From assembly GCA_020201335.1 (NCBI GenBank), contig JAIVGZ010000035.1, positions 1-32,776 on the forward strand: 32,776 bases of DNA. The letters run 5' to 3'. The translations under genes were made by a program, and so were the position numbers. Positions 25,413-32,776 of the stretch are shown piece after piece. The notes under the pieces are model-generated. The model did not search any database. It was not told the DNA's origin and saw nothing but the letters and a program-made list of their open reading frames with translations. This stretch comes from Natronospirales bacterium (GTDB lineage: Bacteria > Pseudomonadota > Gammaproteobacteria > Natronospirales > JAIVGZ01). Numbering within the stretch: position 1 is the first letter of the stretch; each line of letters opens with the position of its first letter.

Positions 25413-26714
25413 ATGGGCATTGAACACCTGCAGGCAGTCCCACACCTAAACACCGCGCTCAGCGGCCCGCTTTTGCAACTGGAAGGGCTGATGCTCGCGA
25501 ACCAGACGCGGATCGAAGCGTGGTTCCGCCAACTCTGGCGCGACACGCCAGCCCCGTTCTACGCGTCGGTCGACCTGCGCAATGCGGGCTACAAGCTCGC
25601 CCCGGTCGATACCAACCTGTTTCCGGCGGGGTTCAACAACCTTGGCCCCGGCACCGAGGCGCTGTGCATACAAGCGCTGCAAGCGGTACTTGAGCGCAGC
25701 TGCCCAACCGCGAATGGCGTTTTGCTCATCCCCGAGGCGCACACGCGCAACCTCTTCTACTTGGACAGCGTTGCGCGACTCGTCGAGTTGCTGCGCATGG
25801 CGGGATATGAAGTCAGGCTCGGCACGCTCGCGCCGGACGCGACCGGCCCGCACACGCTCGTATCGAAGTCGGGCCACGAACTCACATTCGAACCGGTGCA
25901 GCGCGAAAATGACCGATTGTCCGTCGGCGATTTCCGCCCCTGCGTTGTCGTGCTGAACAACGACCTGTCCAGCGGCCGGCCGGCCATCCTGGACGGGGTC
26001 AAGCAGCCGATCCTGCCTCCGCCGGGCGTCGGCTGGTCGAACAGGCTGAAGTCCGAGCACTTCACTCTGTACAGCGACGTCGCGCGCGAATTCGCCGAGC
26101 TGCTCGGAATAGACCCGTGGCTGGTCGACCCGCTGCACCGAAATTGCGGTCAGATTAATTTCATGAAGCGCGAAGGTGAAGAGTGTTTGGCCGGGAACAT
26201 TGATGCGCTGCTCACGCAGATCCGCGCGAAGTACTCAGCGTACGGGATTGAACAGGAGCCGTTCGTGGTTGTGAAGGCCGACGCCGGCACCTACGGAATG
26301 GCGGTCATGATGGTTCGCAGTAGCGACGAGGTACGCCAACTCAACCGCAAGCAGCGCACGAAGATGGCGGCAGGCAAGGAAGGCTTGGAAGTCAGTGGCG
26401 CAATCATTCAGGAAGGCGTGTACACGCTGGAGACCTGGGGCGAGAAGCAATCGACCGCAGAACCGGTCGTCTACATGATCGACCATTTCGTGGTTGGCGG
26501 CTTCTACCGCGTACACACAGGGAAAGGCACGTCGGACAACCTGAATGCGCCGGGGATGCAGTTCGAGCCGCTGGCATTCGCCGAGCCGTGCAACACCCCG
26601 GACCTCGCGCGAGCACCCGGCGCGTGTGCAAATCGTTTCTATGGGTATGGCGTCGTCGCGCGGCTAGCGCTGGCCGCCGCAGCGCGCGAGATCGCGCGGT
26701 TCGGATCCCGCTAA
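25413..26714 (+). CDS. gshA: glutamate-cysteine ligase, proteobacterial GshA (Pfam GshA) type
   Basis: Forms gamma-glutamylcysteine, the first step of glutathione synthesis. The 433-residue product belongs to the separate GshA family first seen in Acidithiobacillus-like bacteria, not the E. coli family. It has an ATP-grasp-like second half with VVKADAGTYGMAVMMV and a C-terminal YMIDHFVVGGFYRVHTGKG block. The ATG fits a short N-terminus before HLNTALSGPL. It opens a run of ten tightly packed genes and is followed by gshB after one base, so both glutathione steps are coupled. Confidence 0.92.
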   Translation: MGIEHLQAVPHLNTALSGPLLQLEGLMLANQTRIEAWFRQLWRDTPAPFYASVDLRNAGYKLAPVDTNLFPAGFNNLGPGTEALCIQALQAVLERSCPTANGVLLIPEAHTRNLFYLDSVARLVELLRMAGYEVRLGTLAPDATGPHTLVSKSGHELTFEPVQRENDRLSVGDFRPCVVVLNNDLSSGRPAILDGVKQPILPPPGVGWSNRLKSEHFTLYSDVAREFAELLGIDPWLVDPLHRNCGQINFMKREGEECLAGNIDALLTQIRAKYSAYGIEQEPFVVVKADAGTYGMAVMMVRSSDEVRQLNRKQRTKMAAGKEGLEVSGAIIQEGVYTLETWGEKQSTAEPVVYMIDHFVVGGFYRVHTGKGTSDNLNAPGMQFEPLAFAEPCNTPDLARAPGACANRFYGYGVVARLALAAAAREIARFGSR

Positions 26715-26715
26715 A

Positions 26716-27669
26716 GTGGGTCGGCGTACTGTCGCAATCGTGATGGACCCAATCGCGTCGATCAAGCCGTGGAAGGACACGACTTTCGCGATGGCGCTCG
26801 AGGCCCAACGGCGTGGCTGGCGCGTGCTTTATCTCGAACTCGCAGACCTCTACCTGGTCGACGGCGTGTGCAGGGCGCGGGCGCGCGAGCTCGAAGTCCA
26901 CGACCGCGAATCGGAGTGGCATGCGTTCGGCGACGCGCACGACGGTCCGTTGCACGAACTCGCGGACATCGTGCTGATGCGTAAAGACCCCCCTTTCGAT
27001 ATCGAATACATCTACGCAACCTACCTGCTCGAGCGGGCGGCAACTGCCGGCGCGCTGGTGGTCAACGCGCCGCGTGCGTTGCGCGACGTCAACGAAAAGG
27101 CTTACATCGCATGGTTTCCACAATGCTGCGCGCCGACGTTGATCACGCGCGACATGGCGCGCCTCAAGGCATTCGCAGCGGAACACGGTGACTGCGTGCT
27201 GAAACCACTTTCAGGAATGGGTGGCGCGTCGGTGTTCCGGGTCCGTCCGGGCGACGCCAACCTGTCGGTGATCGCCGAGACCCTCACCGCGCACGGCACA
27301 CAGTTCGTGATGGCACAGCGCTTCATCCCCGAAATCTCTGCCGGCGACAAGCGGATTCTGCTGATTGATGGCGAGCCGGTGCAGTACGCGCTGGCGCGCA
27401 TTCCCGCCGCGGGCGAGACACGCGGTAACCTTGCTGCCGGCGGCCGCGGCGAAGGCGTGCCGCTAAGCGAGCGTGACCATTGGATTTGCGCACAGCTTGG
27501 CCCATCGCTGAGGGAGATGGGGCTGTTGTTCGTCGGTCTCGACGTCATCGGGGATTACTTGACCGAGATTAATGTCACGAGCCCCACTTGCGTGCGTGAG
27601 CTTGACGCCGCGTACGACATCAACATCTCCGGAACCTTCTTCGACGCGCTCGAAGCGCGGCTTCAGTGA
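26716..27669 (+). CDS. gshB: glutathione synthetase
   Basis: ATP-grasp ligase that adds glycine to gamma-glutamylcysteine. The 317-residue length is standard. Features in order: VAIVMDPIASIKPWKDTTFA at the N-terminus, VLMRKDPPFDIEYIYATYLL, VNAPRALRDVNEKAY, the ATP-binding VLKPLSGMGGASVF and the terminal metal site DYLTEINVTSPT. The GTG start lies one base after the gshA stop. The stop overlaps the apbE start (GTGA). Confidence 0.96.
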   Translation: MGRRTVAIVMDPIASIKPWKDTTFAMALEAQRRGWRVLYLELADLYLVDGVCRARARELEVHDRESEWHAFGDAHDGPLHELADIVLMRKDPPFDIEYIYATYLLERAATAGALVVNAPRALRDVNEKAYIAWFPQCCAPTLITRDMARLKAFAAEHGDCVLKPLSGMGGASVFRVRPGDANLSVIAETLTAHGTQFVMAQRFIPEISAGDKRILLIDGEPVQYALARIPAAGETRGNLAAGGRGEGVPLSERDHWICAQLGPSLREMGLLFVGLDVIGDYLTEINVTSPTCVRELDAAYDINISGTFFDALEARLQ

Positions 27670-28664
27670 CGCGCGGGCGCGTCGCGGGCGCGGCCGTCGC
27701 GGCGGCCTTCGTCATGGCGTGCAGCGGCGCGCCTGAGGGCCCCGCTACCGATCAATACCCCGCTCTCGGTACGCTGATAGAGGTGTCGATCCGCGGCGTC
27801 GCGCCGGATGCACAGGCAGACGCGTTCCGTGCAGTTCGCGACGCCTTCGCACATGCCGAGCTGAATTGGCACGCGTGGGCGAACGGCGATCTGGCAGTTC
27901 ATAACGCCGCGCTCGCTGACGGTCGCCCGACCGCGCCGCCATCCGACCTCGCGGCGTTACTGGCGCGGGCCGAAGAGATACGCACAGCGACCGGCGGTCT
28001 GTTTGACCCGCGCCTCGGTGCACTGGTCGAGGCGTGGGGATTCCACGACCCCGGTTCCGCGCCTTCCGCGCCGCCAGCAGACGCGATTGATGCCTGGCTC
28101 ACCGGCACGATACCCGTGCGCCTTGACCTCGGTGGGATAGCCAAGGGAGCGGCAGTCGCAGAAGCGCTTCGCCGCCTCAATGCGCTAGGCGTCGAGCACG
28201 CGCTCGTTAACGCCGGTGGCGACGTCGCGGTAATCGGGCGCGCCGATAGCCGCCGTTGGAGCATCGGCATACGCAACCCGCGCGGCGTTGGTGTCATCGC
28301 CGGCGTGGAACTCGCATCCGGTGAAGCGCTCATCACTTCCGGCGACTACGAGCGCGGCTACGACCTCGACGGCGTCCGCTTCCACCACCTGCTCGATCCC
28401 CGCACGGGATACCCGGCGCGCGGCACCGCGTCGGTGACGGTGCTGCATACCGACCCCGTGCTCGCCGACGCGGCGGCGACAGCGTTGTTCGTCGCCGGGG
28501 ATGCGTGGCCGGAACTCGCGACGACGCTCGGCATCGAAACCGTCCTGCGCATCGCCGACGATGGTACCGCGTATGTAACCGACGCGATGGCGGCACGGCT
28601 GCTGCCGACAGCCATCGGACCACCGCTCAAGCTGACTCGTGTTACGCCTGCTGCGCCCCGCTGA
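27666..28664 (+). CDS. apbE: FAD:protein FMN transferase, lipoprotein
   Basis: Attaches FMN covalently to Ser/Thr of extracytosolic redox proteins. The 332-residue product has a lipoprotein signal with lipobox VMAC (Cys 19), the family start YPALGTLIEVSI, DLGGIAKG at 154-161, NAGGDVAVIG, HHLLDPRTG at 240-248 and the metal-site ADAAATALFVAG. All catalytic blocks look intact. The GTG start overlaps the gshB stop. It is followed by NusG_II and Gx genes, the same trio found in flavin-based electron-transfer loci of Gram-positive bacteria. Its FMN-accepting target is not seen in this window. Confidence 0.94.
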   Translation: MTRGRVAGAAVAAAFVMACSGAPEGPATDQYPALGTLIEVSIRGVAPDAQADAFRAVRDAFAHAELNWHAWANGDLAVHNAALADGRPTAPPSDLAALLARAEEIRTATGGLFDPRLGALVEAWGFHDPGSAPSAPPADAIDAWLTGTIPVRLDLGGIAKGAAVAEALRRLNALGVEHALVNAGGDVAVIGRADSRRWSIGIRNPRGVGVIAGVELASGEALITSGDYERGYDLDGVRFHHLLDPRTGYPARGTASVTVLHTDPVLADAAATALFVAGDAWPELATTLGIETVLRIADDGTAYVTDAMAARLLPTAIGPPLKLTRVTPAAPR

Positions 28665-29007
28665 TTTCGCGGTCGTCTCGCTCGCAGTACTTTTTGTCGC
28701 GGCCGTCGCGGTGGTTTCCTGGGCGCCACGCAGCGCCGCGCAGGTCGCCGAACTCCGGGGCCCCAGCGGCATCCAGCGCATCGCGTTGGACAACGATGGC
28801 GTATATCCAATCAGCGGCCGACTCGGAGAAAGCGTGGTCGAAGTAAAGGACGGCAACGCGCGGTTCGTCGACTCGCCGTGCCGCAACCGGGTATGCATCG
28901 CGGCCGGCTGGCTGGCGCGCAGCGAAGATTTCGCGGCATGCGCACCGAACGGTGTGAGCATGCGCTTGCGCGGCCAAGGGCAACGCTATGACGCAATCGC
29001 TCACTGA
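28639..29007 (+). CDS. NusG domain II-containing membrane-anchored protein (EetA-like)
   Basis: The 122-residue product has one N-terminal membrane anchor (about 9-27, FAVVSLAVLFVAAVAVVSW) and a small extracytosolic domain carrying the NusG_II pattern SPCRNRVCIAAGWL...CAPNGVSMRL with three cysteines. The family is named for a fold shared with a NusG insert and has no transcription role; it recurs beside ApbE and Gx genes. The GTG start is inside the end of apbE (26-base overlap), and its own end overlaps the Gx gene by 20 bases. Function is not established; the paired cysteines suggest a redox or cofactor role. Confidence 0.85.
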   Translation: MLRLLRPADFAVVSLAVLFVAAVAVVSWAPRSAAQVAELRGPSGIQRIALDNDGVYPISGRLGESVVEVKDGNARFVDSPCRNRVCIAAGWLARSEDFAACAPNGVSMRLRGQGQRYDAIAH

Positions 29008-29500
29008 CCGCCAACTCGCGCTGTACGCGGCGCTCGCCATCAGCGTCCACCTCATCGAGGCCGGCATCCCGTCGCCCTTGCCCGGCGTGAAACCGGGGCT
29101 CGCAAATGTGGTCGCGCTGGTCGTGCTGCTGCGCCACGGTGTTGCTGCGGCCGCGTGGGTCACTGGATTGCGGGTGGTCGGCGGCAGCCTACTGCTCGGC
29201 ACCTTCCTCGGTCCGTCTTTCATCCTCGCGGCGGCCGGCGGTGTCGCAGCGGTTGCGATGCTCGCGCTGCTGCACACGAGCACGGGCACCTTATTGGGCC
29301 CGGTCGGCTACGCAGTTCCGGCTGCGATTGCCCACACCGCCGCACAACTCGCAGTTGCGCGGTTGCTGTTCATACCCGACCCGGGCCTATGGCAGCTCGC
29401 GCCAGTGCTGTTCGCGTTCGCGGTCGCAGCCGGCATCACCACCGGTATAATCGCAGCGGGGATCATCGCCCGCCTGCCACCGAGGCACGATGCAAGCTGA
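28988..29500 (+). CDS. Gx transporter family membrane protein (HepA/Gx, EetB-like)
   Basis: The 170-residue product is strongly hydrophobic with about six helices and has the family motif PLPGVKPGLANVVALVVL near 30-48. The family resembles the membrane subunits of ECF-type transporters and is often annotated beside polyprenyl diphosphate synthases. In Gram-positive extracellular electron-transfer loci the homologous position is EetB. The start overlaps the NusG_II gene by 20 bases and the stop overlaps tonB by 11, implying tight translational coupling. The substrate is unknown; a flavin or quinone-precursor role is inference from company. Confidence 0.87.
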   Translation: MTQSLTDRQLALYAALAISVHLIEAGIPSPLPGVKPGLANVVALVVLLRHGVAAAAWVTGLRVVGGSLLLGTFLGPSFILAAAGGVAAVAMLALLHTSTGTLLGPVGYAVPAAIAHTAAQLAVARLLFIPDPGLWQLAPVLFAFAVAAGITTGIIAAGIIARLPPRHDAS

Positions 29501-30407
29501 CGCGCTCACCAAGACGATTACTTCGCGCGACCGGCTGACGACCACCGTCTGCTTCGCGCTGCTGTTGCACGGGCTGCTGATTCTGGGCGTCGGCTTCACC
29601 GCCGACGACCCATCTTCGGTGTCGGGCGCGCGTGCCCTGGAGGTCATGCTCGTCAATGCCCCGACCGACGAGCCACCTGAGCATGCCGATTACCTCGCGG
29701 ATGCCGCGCAGCGTGGCGCAGGCAACACGGACGAACGCTTGCGTGCGCGCAGCCCGCAAGCGCGTGCCGGCGACCCTGCGGCGCGTGCCACACATGACCG
29801 CGGACCCGCGTTGCTTCCGGGCGAATTCGCCGACCGCAACCCGGATGACGGCAGGCCCCGGGCCGCATCGGTGCCCGAGCCCGTCATCGCCGCGCGCCGG
29901 GACACCCATGTACGCATTGCGCTCACGCTGCGCGCAGGCGGCGGTAGCGCCGCACCCGCCGCTCACGGCGACACGATGTTGCGGCCGAGCATCCCCGCGG
30001 ATACCGACGCGCACACCGCGCTCGCGTACAGCCGCAATCCGCGTGAGCGCTTCATCAGCGTCAACACGCAGGAATCGCTTTATGCGCCTTACCTGCACGC
30101 GTGGCGGGAGCGCGTCGAACGCGTCGGCAACCTCAATTACCCGGACGAAGCGCGGCGGCGCGGGCTCAGCGGCGCGCTGGAACTCGAAGTGGCGCTGGGC
30201 GCGACCGGTAATGTTCGCCAATTGCGCGTCCGCGAGAGTTCGGGCCACCGGCTGCTCGACGAGGCCGCGATGCGTATCGTGTACATGGCGGCCCCCTTCC
30301 CGGCCTTCCCGGACGACCTGCGCCGTGAAGTCGATGTGCTCCGGTTCGCCTTCGTCTGGGAATTCGGCGATGGTGTGGCAACCGCGTCGGTGCGTGCACG
30401 CCGATGA
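29490..30407 (+). CDS. tonB: TonB-family energy transducer (TonB3-like)
   Basis: Inner-membrane protein that passes proton-motive force to outer-membrane receptors. The 305-residue product has one N-terminal membrane helix (about 17-35, TTVCFALLLHGLLILGVGF), a long disordered periplasmic spacer that is not the usual Pro-Lys/Pro-Glu repeat, and a C-terminal TonB domain (YPDEARRRGLSGALELEV, RESSGHRLLDEAAMRIV). Position between gshB and yqgE matches the Pseudomonas TonB3 locus, where the protein is needed for twitching motility. That fits the nearby pilG-chpA pair. No exbB/exbD genes are here. It could also serve BtuB. Confidence 0.9.
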   Translation: MQADALTKTITSRDRLTTTVCFALLLHGLLILGVGFTADDPSSVSGARALEVMLVNAPTDEPPEHADYLADAAQRGAGNTDERLRARSPQARAGDPAARATHDRGPALLPGEFADRNPDDGRPRAASVPEPVIAARRDTHVRIALTLRAGGGSAAPAAHGDTMLRPSIPADTDAHTALAYSRNPRERFISVNTQESLYAPYLHAWRERVERVGNLNYPDEARRRGLSGALELEVALGATGNVRQLRVRESSGHRLLDEAAMRIVYMAAPFPAFPDDLRREVDVLRFAFVWEFGDGVATASVRARR

Positions 30408-30973
30408 ATGCGCGCGAAACAACTTCGCTGGCGGGCCACCTGCTAATCGCGATGCCTACGCTCGCGGATCCGAATTTCTCGCGCACCGTGACTTTCCTCT
30501 GCGAGCATGACGAGCAAGGCGCGCTGGGCGTCACCATCAACCGTCCACTGGAGATCACGCTCGGCGAGGTACTCGCCCAGCTGCAGCTGCCAACGGATGA
30601 CGCGGTCGTAGCGGGCGCCCCAGTGTTCCACGGTGGCCCGTGTCACACGGAGCGCGGTTTCGTCATACACGATGCAACGCACGAGTACGCCGCGACGCTG
30701 CGGGTCACCGATGAGCTCGCCGTGACCACCTCGCAGGACGTGCTCAAATCGATTGCGTCCGGCATCGCGCCACCCCGCATCCTGGTTGCGCTCGGGTGCG
30801 CGGGATGGGCGCCCGGCCAGCTCGAGCAAGAACTTGCGGAAAACACTTGGCTGAGCGTCCCCGGCGCCGCGCGCATCGTGTTCGAGACACCGTTCGACCA
30901 GCGTTGGGACGCGGCCGCCGGGTTGCTGGGCGTCGACATCCGGCTATTGACCGGCGATGCCGGGCACGCATGA
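30404..30973 (+). CDS. yqgE: YqgE/AlgH family protein (UPF0301)
   Basis: Conserved protein of unclear function, named AlgH in Pseudomonas for a proposed link to alginate regulation. The 189-residue product has the family blocks GHLLIAMPTLADPNFSRTV, GALGVTINRP, VFHGGPCHTERGFVIH and LVALGCAGWAPGQLEQEL. Length is normal. The ATG overlaps the tonB stop and the TGA overlaps the ruvX start (both ATGA), a yqgE-ruvX pairing that is common in Gammaproteobacteria. Confidence 0.95.
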   Translation: MNARETTSLAGHLLIAMPTLADPNFSRTVTFLCEHDEQGALGVTINRPLEITLGEVLAQLQLPTDDAVVAGAPVFHGGPCHTERGFVIHDATHEYAATLRVTDELAVTTSQDVLKSIASGIAPPRILVALGCAGWAPGQLEQELAENTWLSVPGAARIVFETPFDQRWDAAAGLLGVDIRLLTGDAGHA

Positions 30974-31401
30974 ACGATACCTACCTGGGTTTCGATTTCG
31001 GCATGAAACGCATCGGTGTTGCCCTCGGCAGCCGTAGTACTGCCGACGCCCGCCCGCTCGCGACGGTCCGGAACGGCGCGGGCGGCCCAGAATGGCAGGC
31101 GGTCGACCGCCTCGTCGAAGACTGGACACCGGCCGCGCTCGTCGCCGGCGTTCCGTATAATGCCGACGGCTCCGCGCACGCGGTGACCGTCGCGGCGCAA
31201 GCATTTGCCGCCACGCTCGCCGAACGGTACCGGCTGCCGGTGCATACGGTCGACGAGCGGTATTCGTCGCTCGCGGCAGCAGACGCACTGACCGCCCGCC
31301 GCCAGCGCGGTGACCACCGCCGGGTGCGGAGCGGCGATTTGGATGCCGCAGCCGCAGCGGTAATTCTTACGGACTGGCTGGCTGGAGAAGCGAACAGATG
31401 A
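30970..31401 (+). CDS. ruvX: putative pre-16S rRNA nuclease / Holliday junction resolvase-like
   Basis: RNase H-fold nuclease (YqgF) implicated in 5' maturation of 16S rRNA. The 143-residue product has the N-terminal catalytic region LGFDFGMKRIGVALG, VAGVPYNADGS, VDERYSSLAA and a C-terminal Asp in GDLDAAAAAVIL. The ATG overlaps the yqgE stop (ATGA); sequence upstream in the same frame is antisense-like noise inside yqgE. The stop overlaps pyrB. The pyrR gene found between ruvX and pyrB in Pseudomonas is absent. Confidence 0.95.
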   Translation: MNDTYLGFDFGMKRIGVALGSRSTADARPLATVRNGAGGPEWQAVDRLVEDWTPAALVAGVPYNADGSAHAVTVAAQAFAATLAERYRLPVHTVDERYSSLAAADALTARRQRGDHRRVRSGDLDAAAAAVILTDWLAGEANR

Positions 31402-32312
31402 CAGACGCCCCGCGCCACCTGCTGAGCCTTACCGCACTCAAAGACGCCGAGTTCCACCACCTGTTCGAGCGCGCAGCGGCGCTTGCTGATGGCGCGGATC
31501 CAGGCTTGCCGTTGAAAGGCCTGACGCTGGCGAACCTCTTCTTCGAGCCGAGCACGCGCACGCGTGCGTCGTTCGAACTCGCAGCGCGGCGCATAGGCGC
31601 GACCGTGCTGAACCTCGACCTCTCCCGTTCATCAGCCGTGAAGGGCGAGTCGCTCGCTGACACCGTGCGCACACTGCACGCAATGCGCACCGAACTGTTC
31701 GTGATACGCCATGCAGACGACGAAGTGCTTGCGGGCCTCGCGCGATCGCTCGACGGCACGCGCCTCGCAATAGCGAATGCCGGCGAGGGCCGCACCGAAC
31801 ACCCGACGCAAGGTTTGATCGACGCGCTTACCATCCATCGCCGCTTCGGCTGTTGCGCCGGGGTCGACGTGGCAATCATCGGTGACATCGCACATTCGCG
31901 CGTCGCGCGCTCCGCGGTGCATGCGCTAACGCGGCTCGGTGCGCGGGTCCGGATCGCTGGGCCAGCGCCGCTGCTTCCGGCCACCGACGCGTTGCCGGGC
32001 ACCGTACGCTGCAGCTCGTTCGATGAGGCCCTCGACGGTGCGCAGGTTGTGATGATGTTGCGCGTTCAGCGCGAGCGTATTGCGGAAGGCGCGCCTGATG
32101 AGCGCGCGTACTTCGCCGACTGGGGGCTCACCGACGCGCGTCTCGCCGGCGCGCATCCGGACGCCATCGTGATGCACCCGGGTCCGTTCAACCGCGAGGT
32201 CGAAATCGCTTCGACTGTCGCCGACGGCCCACGCCAGGTGATTTGGGAGCAGGTTGCGAACGGCATCCCGGTTCGCATGGCGGTCCTGGAATGGCTGGCG
32301 GACGGGCTGTGA
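31398..32312 (+). CDS. pyrB: aspartate carbamoyltransferase, catalytic subunit
   Basis: Condenses carbamoyl phosphate with aspartate, the committed step of pyrimidine synthesis. The 304-residue product has the carbamoyl-phosphate site STRTR at 52-56 in FFEPSTRTRASFE, K82-region RSSAVKGES, EHPTQGLIDALT and HPGPFNRE near the C-terminus. The start overlaps ruvX (ATGA). No pyrI follows; instead a PyrK-like reductase gene overlaps the end. No attenuator or PyrR site is visible, because the gene has no leader of its own. Confidence 0.96.
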   Translation: MTDAPRHLLSLTALKDAEFHHLFERAAALADGADPGLPLKGLTLANLFFEPSTRTRASFELAARRIGATVLNLDLSRSSAVKGESLADTVRTLHAMRTELFVIRHADDEVLAGLARSLDGTRLAIANAGEGRTEHPTQGLIDALTIHRRFGCCAGVDVAIIGDIAHSRVARSAVHALTRLGARVRIAGPAPLLPATDALPGTVRCSSFDEALDGAQVVMMLRVQRERIAEGAPDERAYFADWGLTDARLAGAHPDAIVMHPGPFNREVEIASTVADGPRQVIWEQVANGIPVRMAVLEWLADGL

Positions 32313-32776
32313 CCGCACACCGCGGCACAATTCTGGTCGAGGACGCCGAGGTCCTGTCACACACCCCGTTCAGTGGCGAGCAATGGGTCCTGCGCGTCCG
32401 CGCACCCGGCGTTGCCAAGCGTGCGCAGCCCGGCACTTTCGCGCACCTGACCTGTGACCCCGCGCTGCCGATGCGGCGGCCGCTGTCGATCATGCGCGCC
32501 TCCGTCGATGAAGGTTGGGTCGAGTTTCTGTACAAGGTGCTCGGCGAGGGCACGCGCCTACTCTCGTTGCGCAAGACCGGAGAGCCCATCAGCGTCATGG
32601 GTCCCATAGGCAACCCGTTCCGCCTGCACGCAGAGCACCCCCGGACGCTGCTGATGGGCGGCGGCGTCGGCATCCCGCCGATGGTGTTCCTCGCAGATAC
32701 GATCCGGCGCGACCGCGCCGCCGGCTGGAAACCGCTGGTATTGATGGGCTCCGAGGTACCGTTTCCGTTCCCGGCG
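32309..32776 (+). CDS. PyrK-like FAD/NAD(P) reductase (dihydroorotate dehydrogenase electron-transfer subunit), partial
   Basis: The first 156 residues, cut by the window end, show a ferredoxin-reductase fold: an N-terminal FAD-binding barrel with RRPLSIM at 56-62 (the RxxS flavin motif), GEPISVMGPIGNPF at 91-104 and a nucleotide-binding loop LLMGGGVGIPPM at 114-125. This combination is typical of PyrK, which passes electrons from dihydroorotate dehydrogenase 1B to NAD. The C-terminal [2Fe-2S] cysteine cluster that would confirm it lies beyond the edge. The GTG start overlaps the pyrB stop. A general NAD(P)H-flavin reductase is the main alternative. Confidence 0.82.
   Translation, partial: MTAHRGTILVEDAEVLSHTPFSGEQWVLRVRAPGVAKRAQPGTFAHLTCDPALPMRRPLSIMRASVDEGWVEFLYKVLGEGTRLLSLRKTGEPISVMGPIGNPFRLHAEHPRTLLMGGGVGIPPMVFLADTIRRDRAAGWKPLVLMGSEVPFPFPA

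Overview
The window looks like a chromosomal segment of a high-GC gammaproteobacterium. The left edge carries the 5' third of a 16S rRNA gene on the minus strand. The neighbours follow orders known from Pseudomonas and relatives: rrn / tyrS / M23 peptidase / anmK / erpA / bactofilin, and gshB / tonB / yqgE / ruvX / pyrB with pilG-chpA beside them. I cannot name a genus. The lineage could be Chromatiales-like or Xanthomonadales-adjacent, but this is inference. Nothing resembles an insertion sequence, prophage, CRISPR array or tRNA; coding density is very high and many genes overlap.

Layout. (1) 1-712: 16S 5' end, its leader with boxA, a clear sigma-70 rRNA promoter and a REP-like hairpin. (2) 713-6438: tyrS; a divergent M23 peptidase-anmK pair; the leftward set DUF6776-bactofilin-erpA; then hemJ. 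(3) 6435-15937, metal and corrinoid acquisition: a FecA-like TonB-dependent receptor broken by an internal deletion but still preceded by an intact-looking Fur-controlled promoter; rppH, whose last codons lie in the Fur box; a FecCD/BtuC permease and its ATPase; a PhzF-family and an inositol-monophosphatase-family enzyme; a cobalamin riboswitch with promoter and its btuB; a long nested palindrome; a corrinoid adenosyltransferase gene also broken by an internal deletion; and a BtuF-like binding protein. (4) 15889-17370: ampD-ampE. (5) 17420-20660: argE-bioA-rsmE, overlapping and co-directional. (6) 20651-25369: pilG and a 1428-residue ChpA-type hybrid chemotaxis kinase for type IV pili, without pilH, pilI, pilJ or pilK beside them. 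(7) 25413-32776: ten co-directional genes with at most one base between neighbours: gshA, gshB, apbE, a NusG-domain-II protein, a Gx-family membrane protein, tonB, yqgE, ruvX, pyrB and a PyrK-like flavin/NAD reductase cut by the window edge.

How they work together. BtuB (outer membrane), BtuF (periplasm) and the BtuC/BtuD-like pair (inner membrane) would form a complete corrinoid import route powered by TonB. The adenosyltransferase that would activate the imported corrinoid is broken here, as is the Fe-regulated receptor. The most unusual part is the apbE / NusG_II / Gx trio inside the glutathione-tonB-pyrimidine operon. The same three families occur together in flavin-based extracytosolic electron-transfer loci of Gram-positive bacteria, which suggests a small envelope flavinylation or quinone-linked module here. 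Its flavinylated partner is not in this window.
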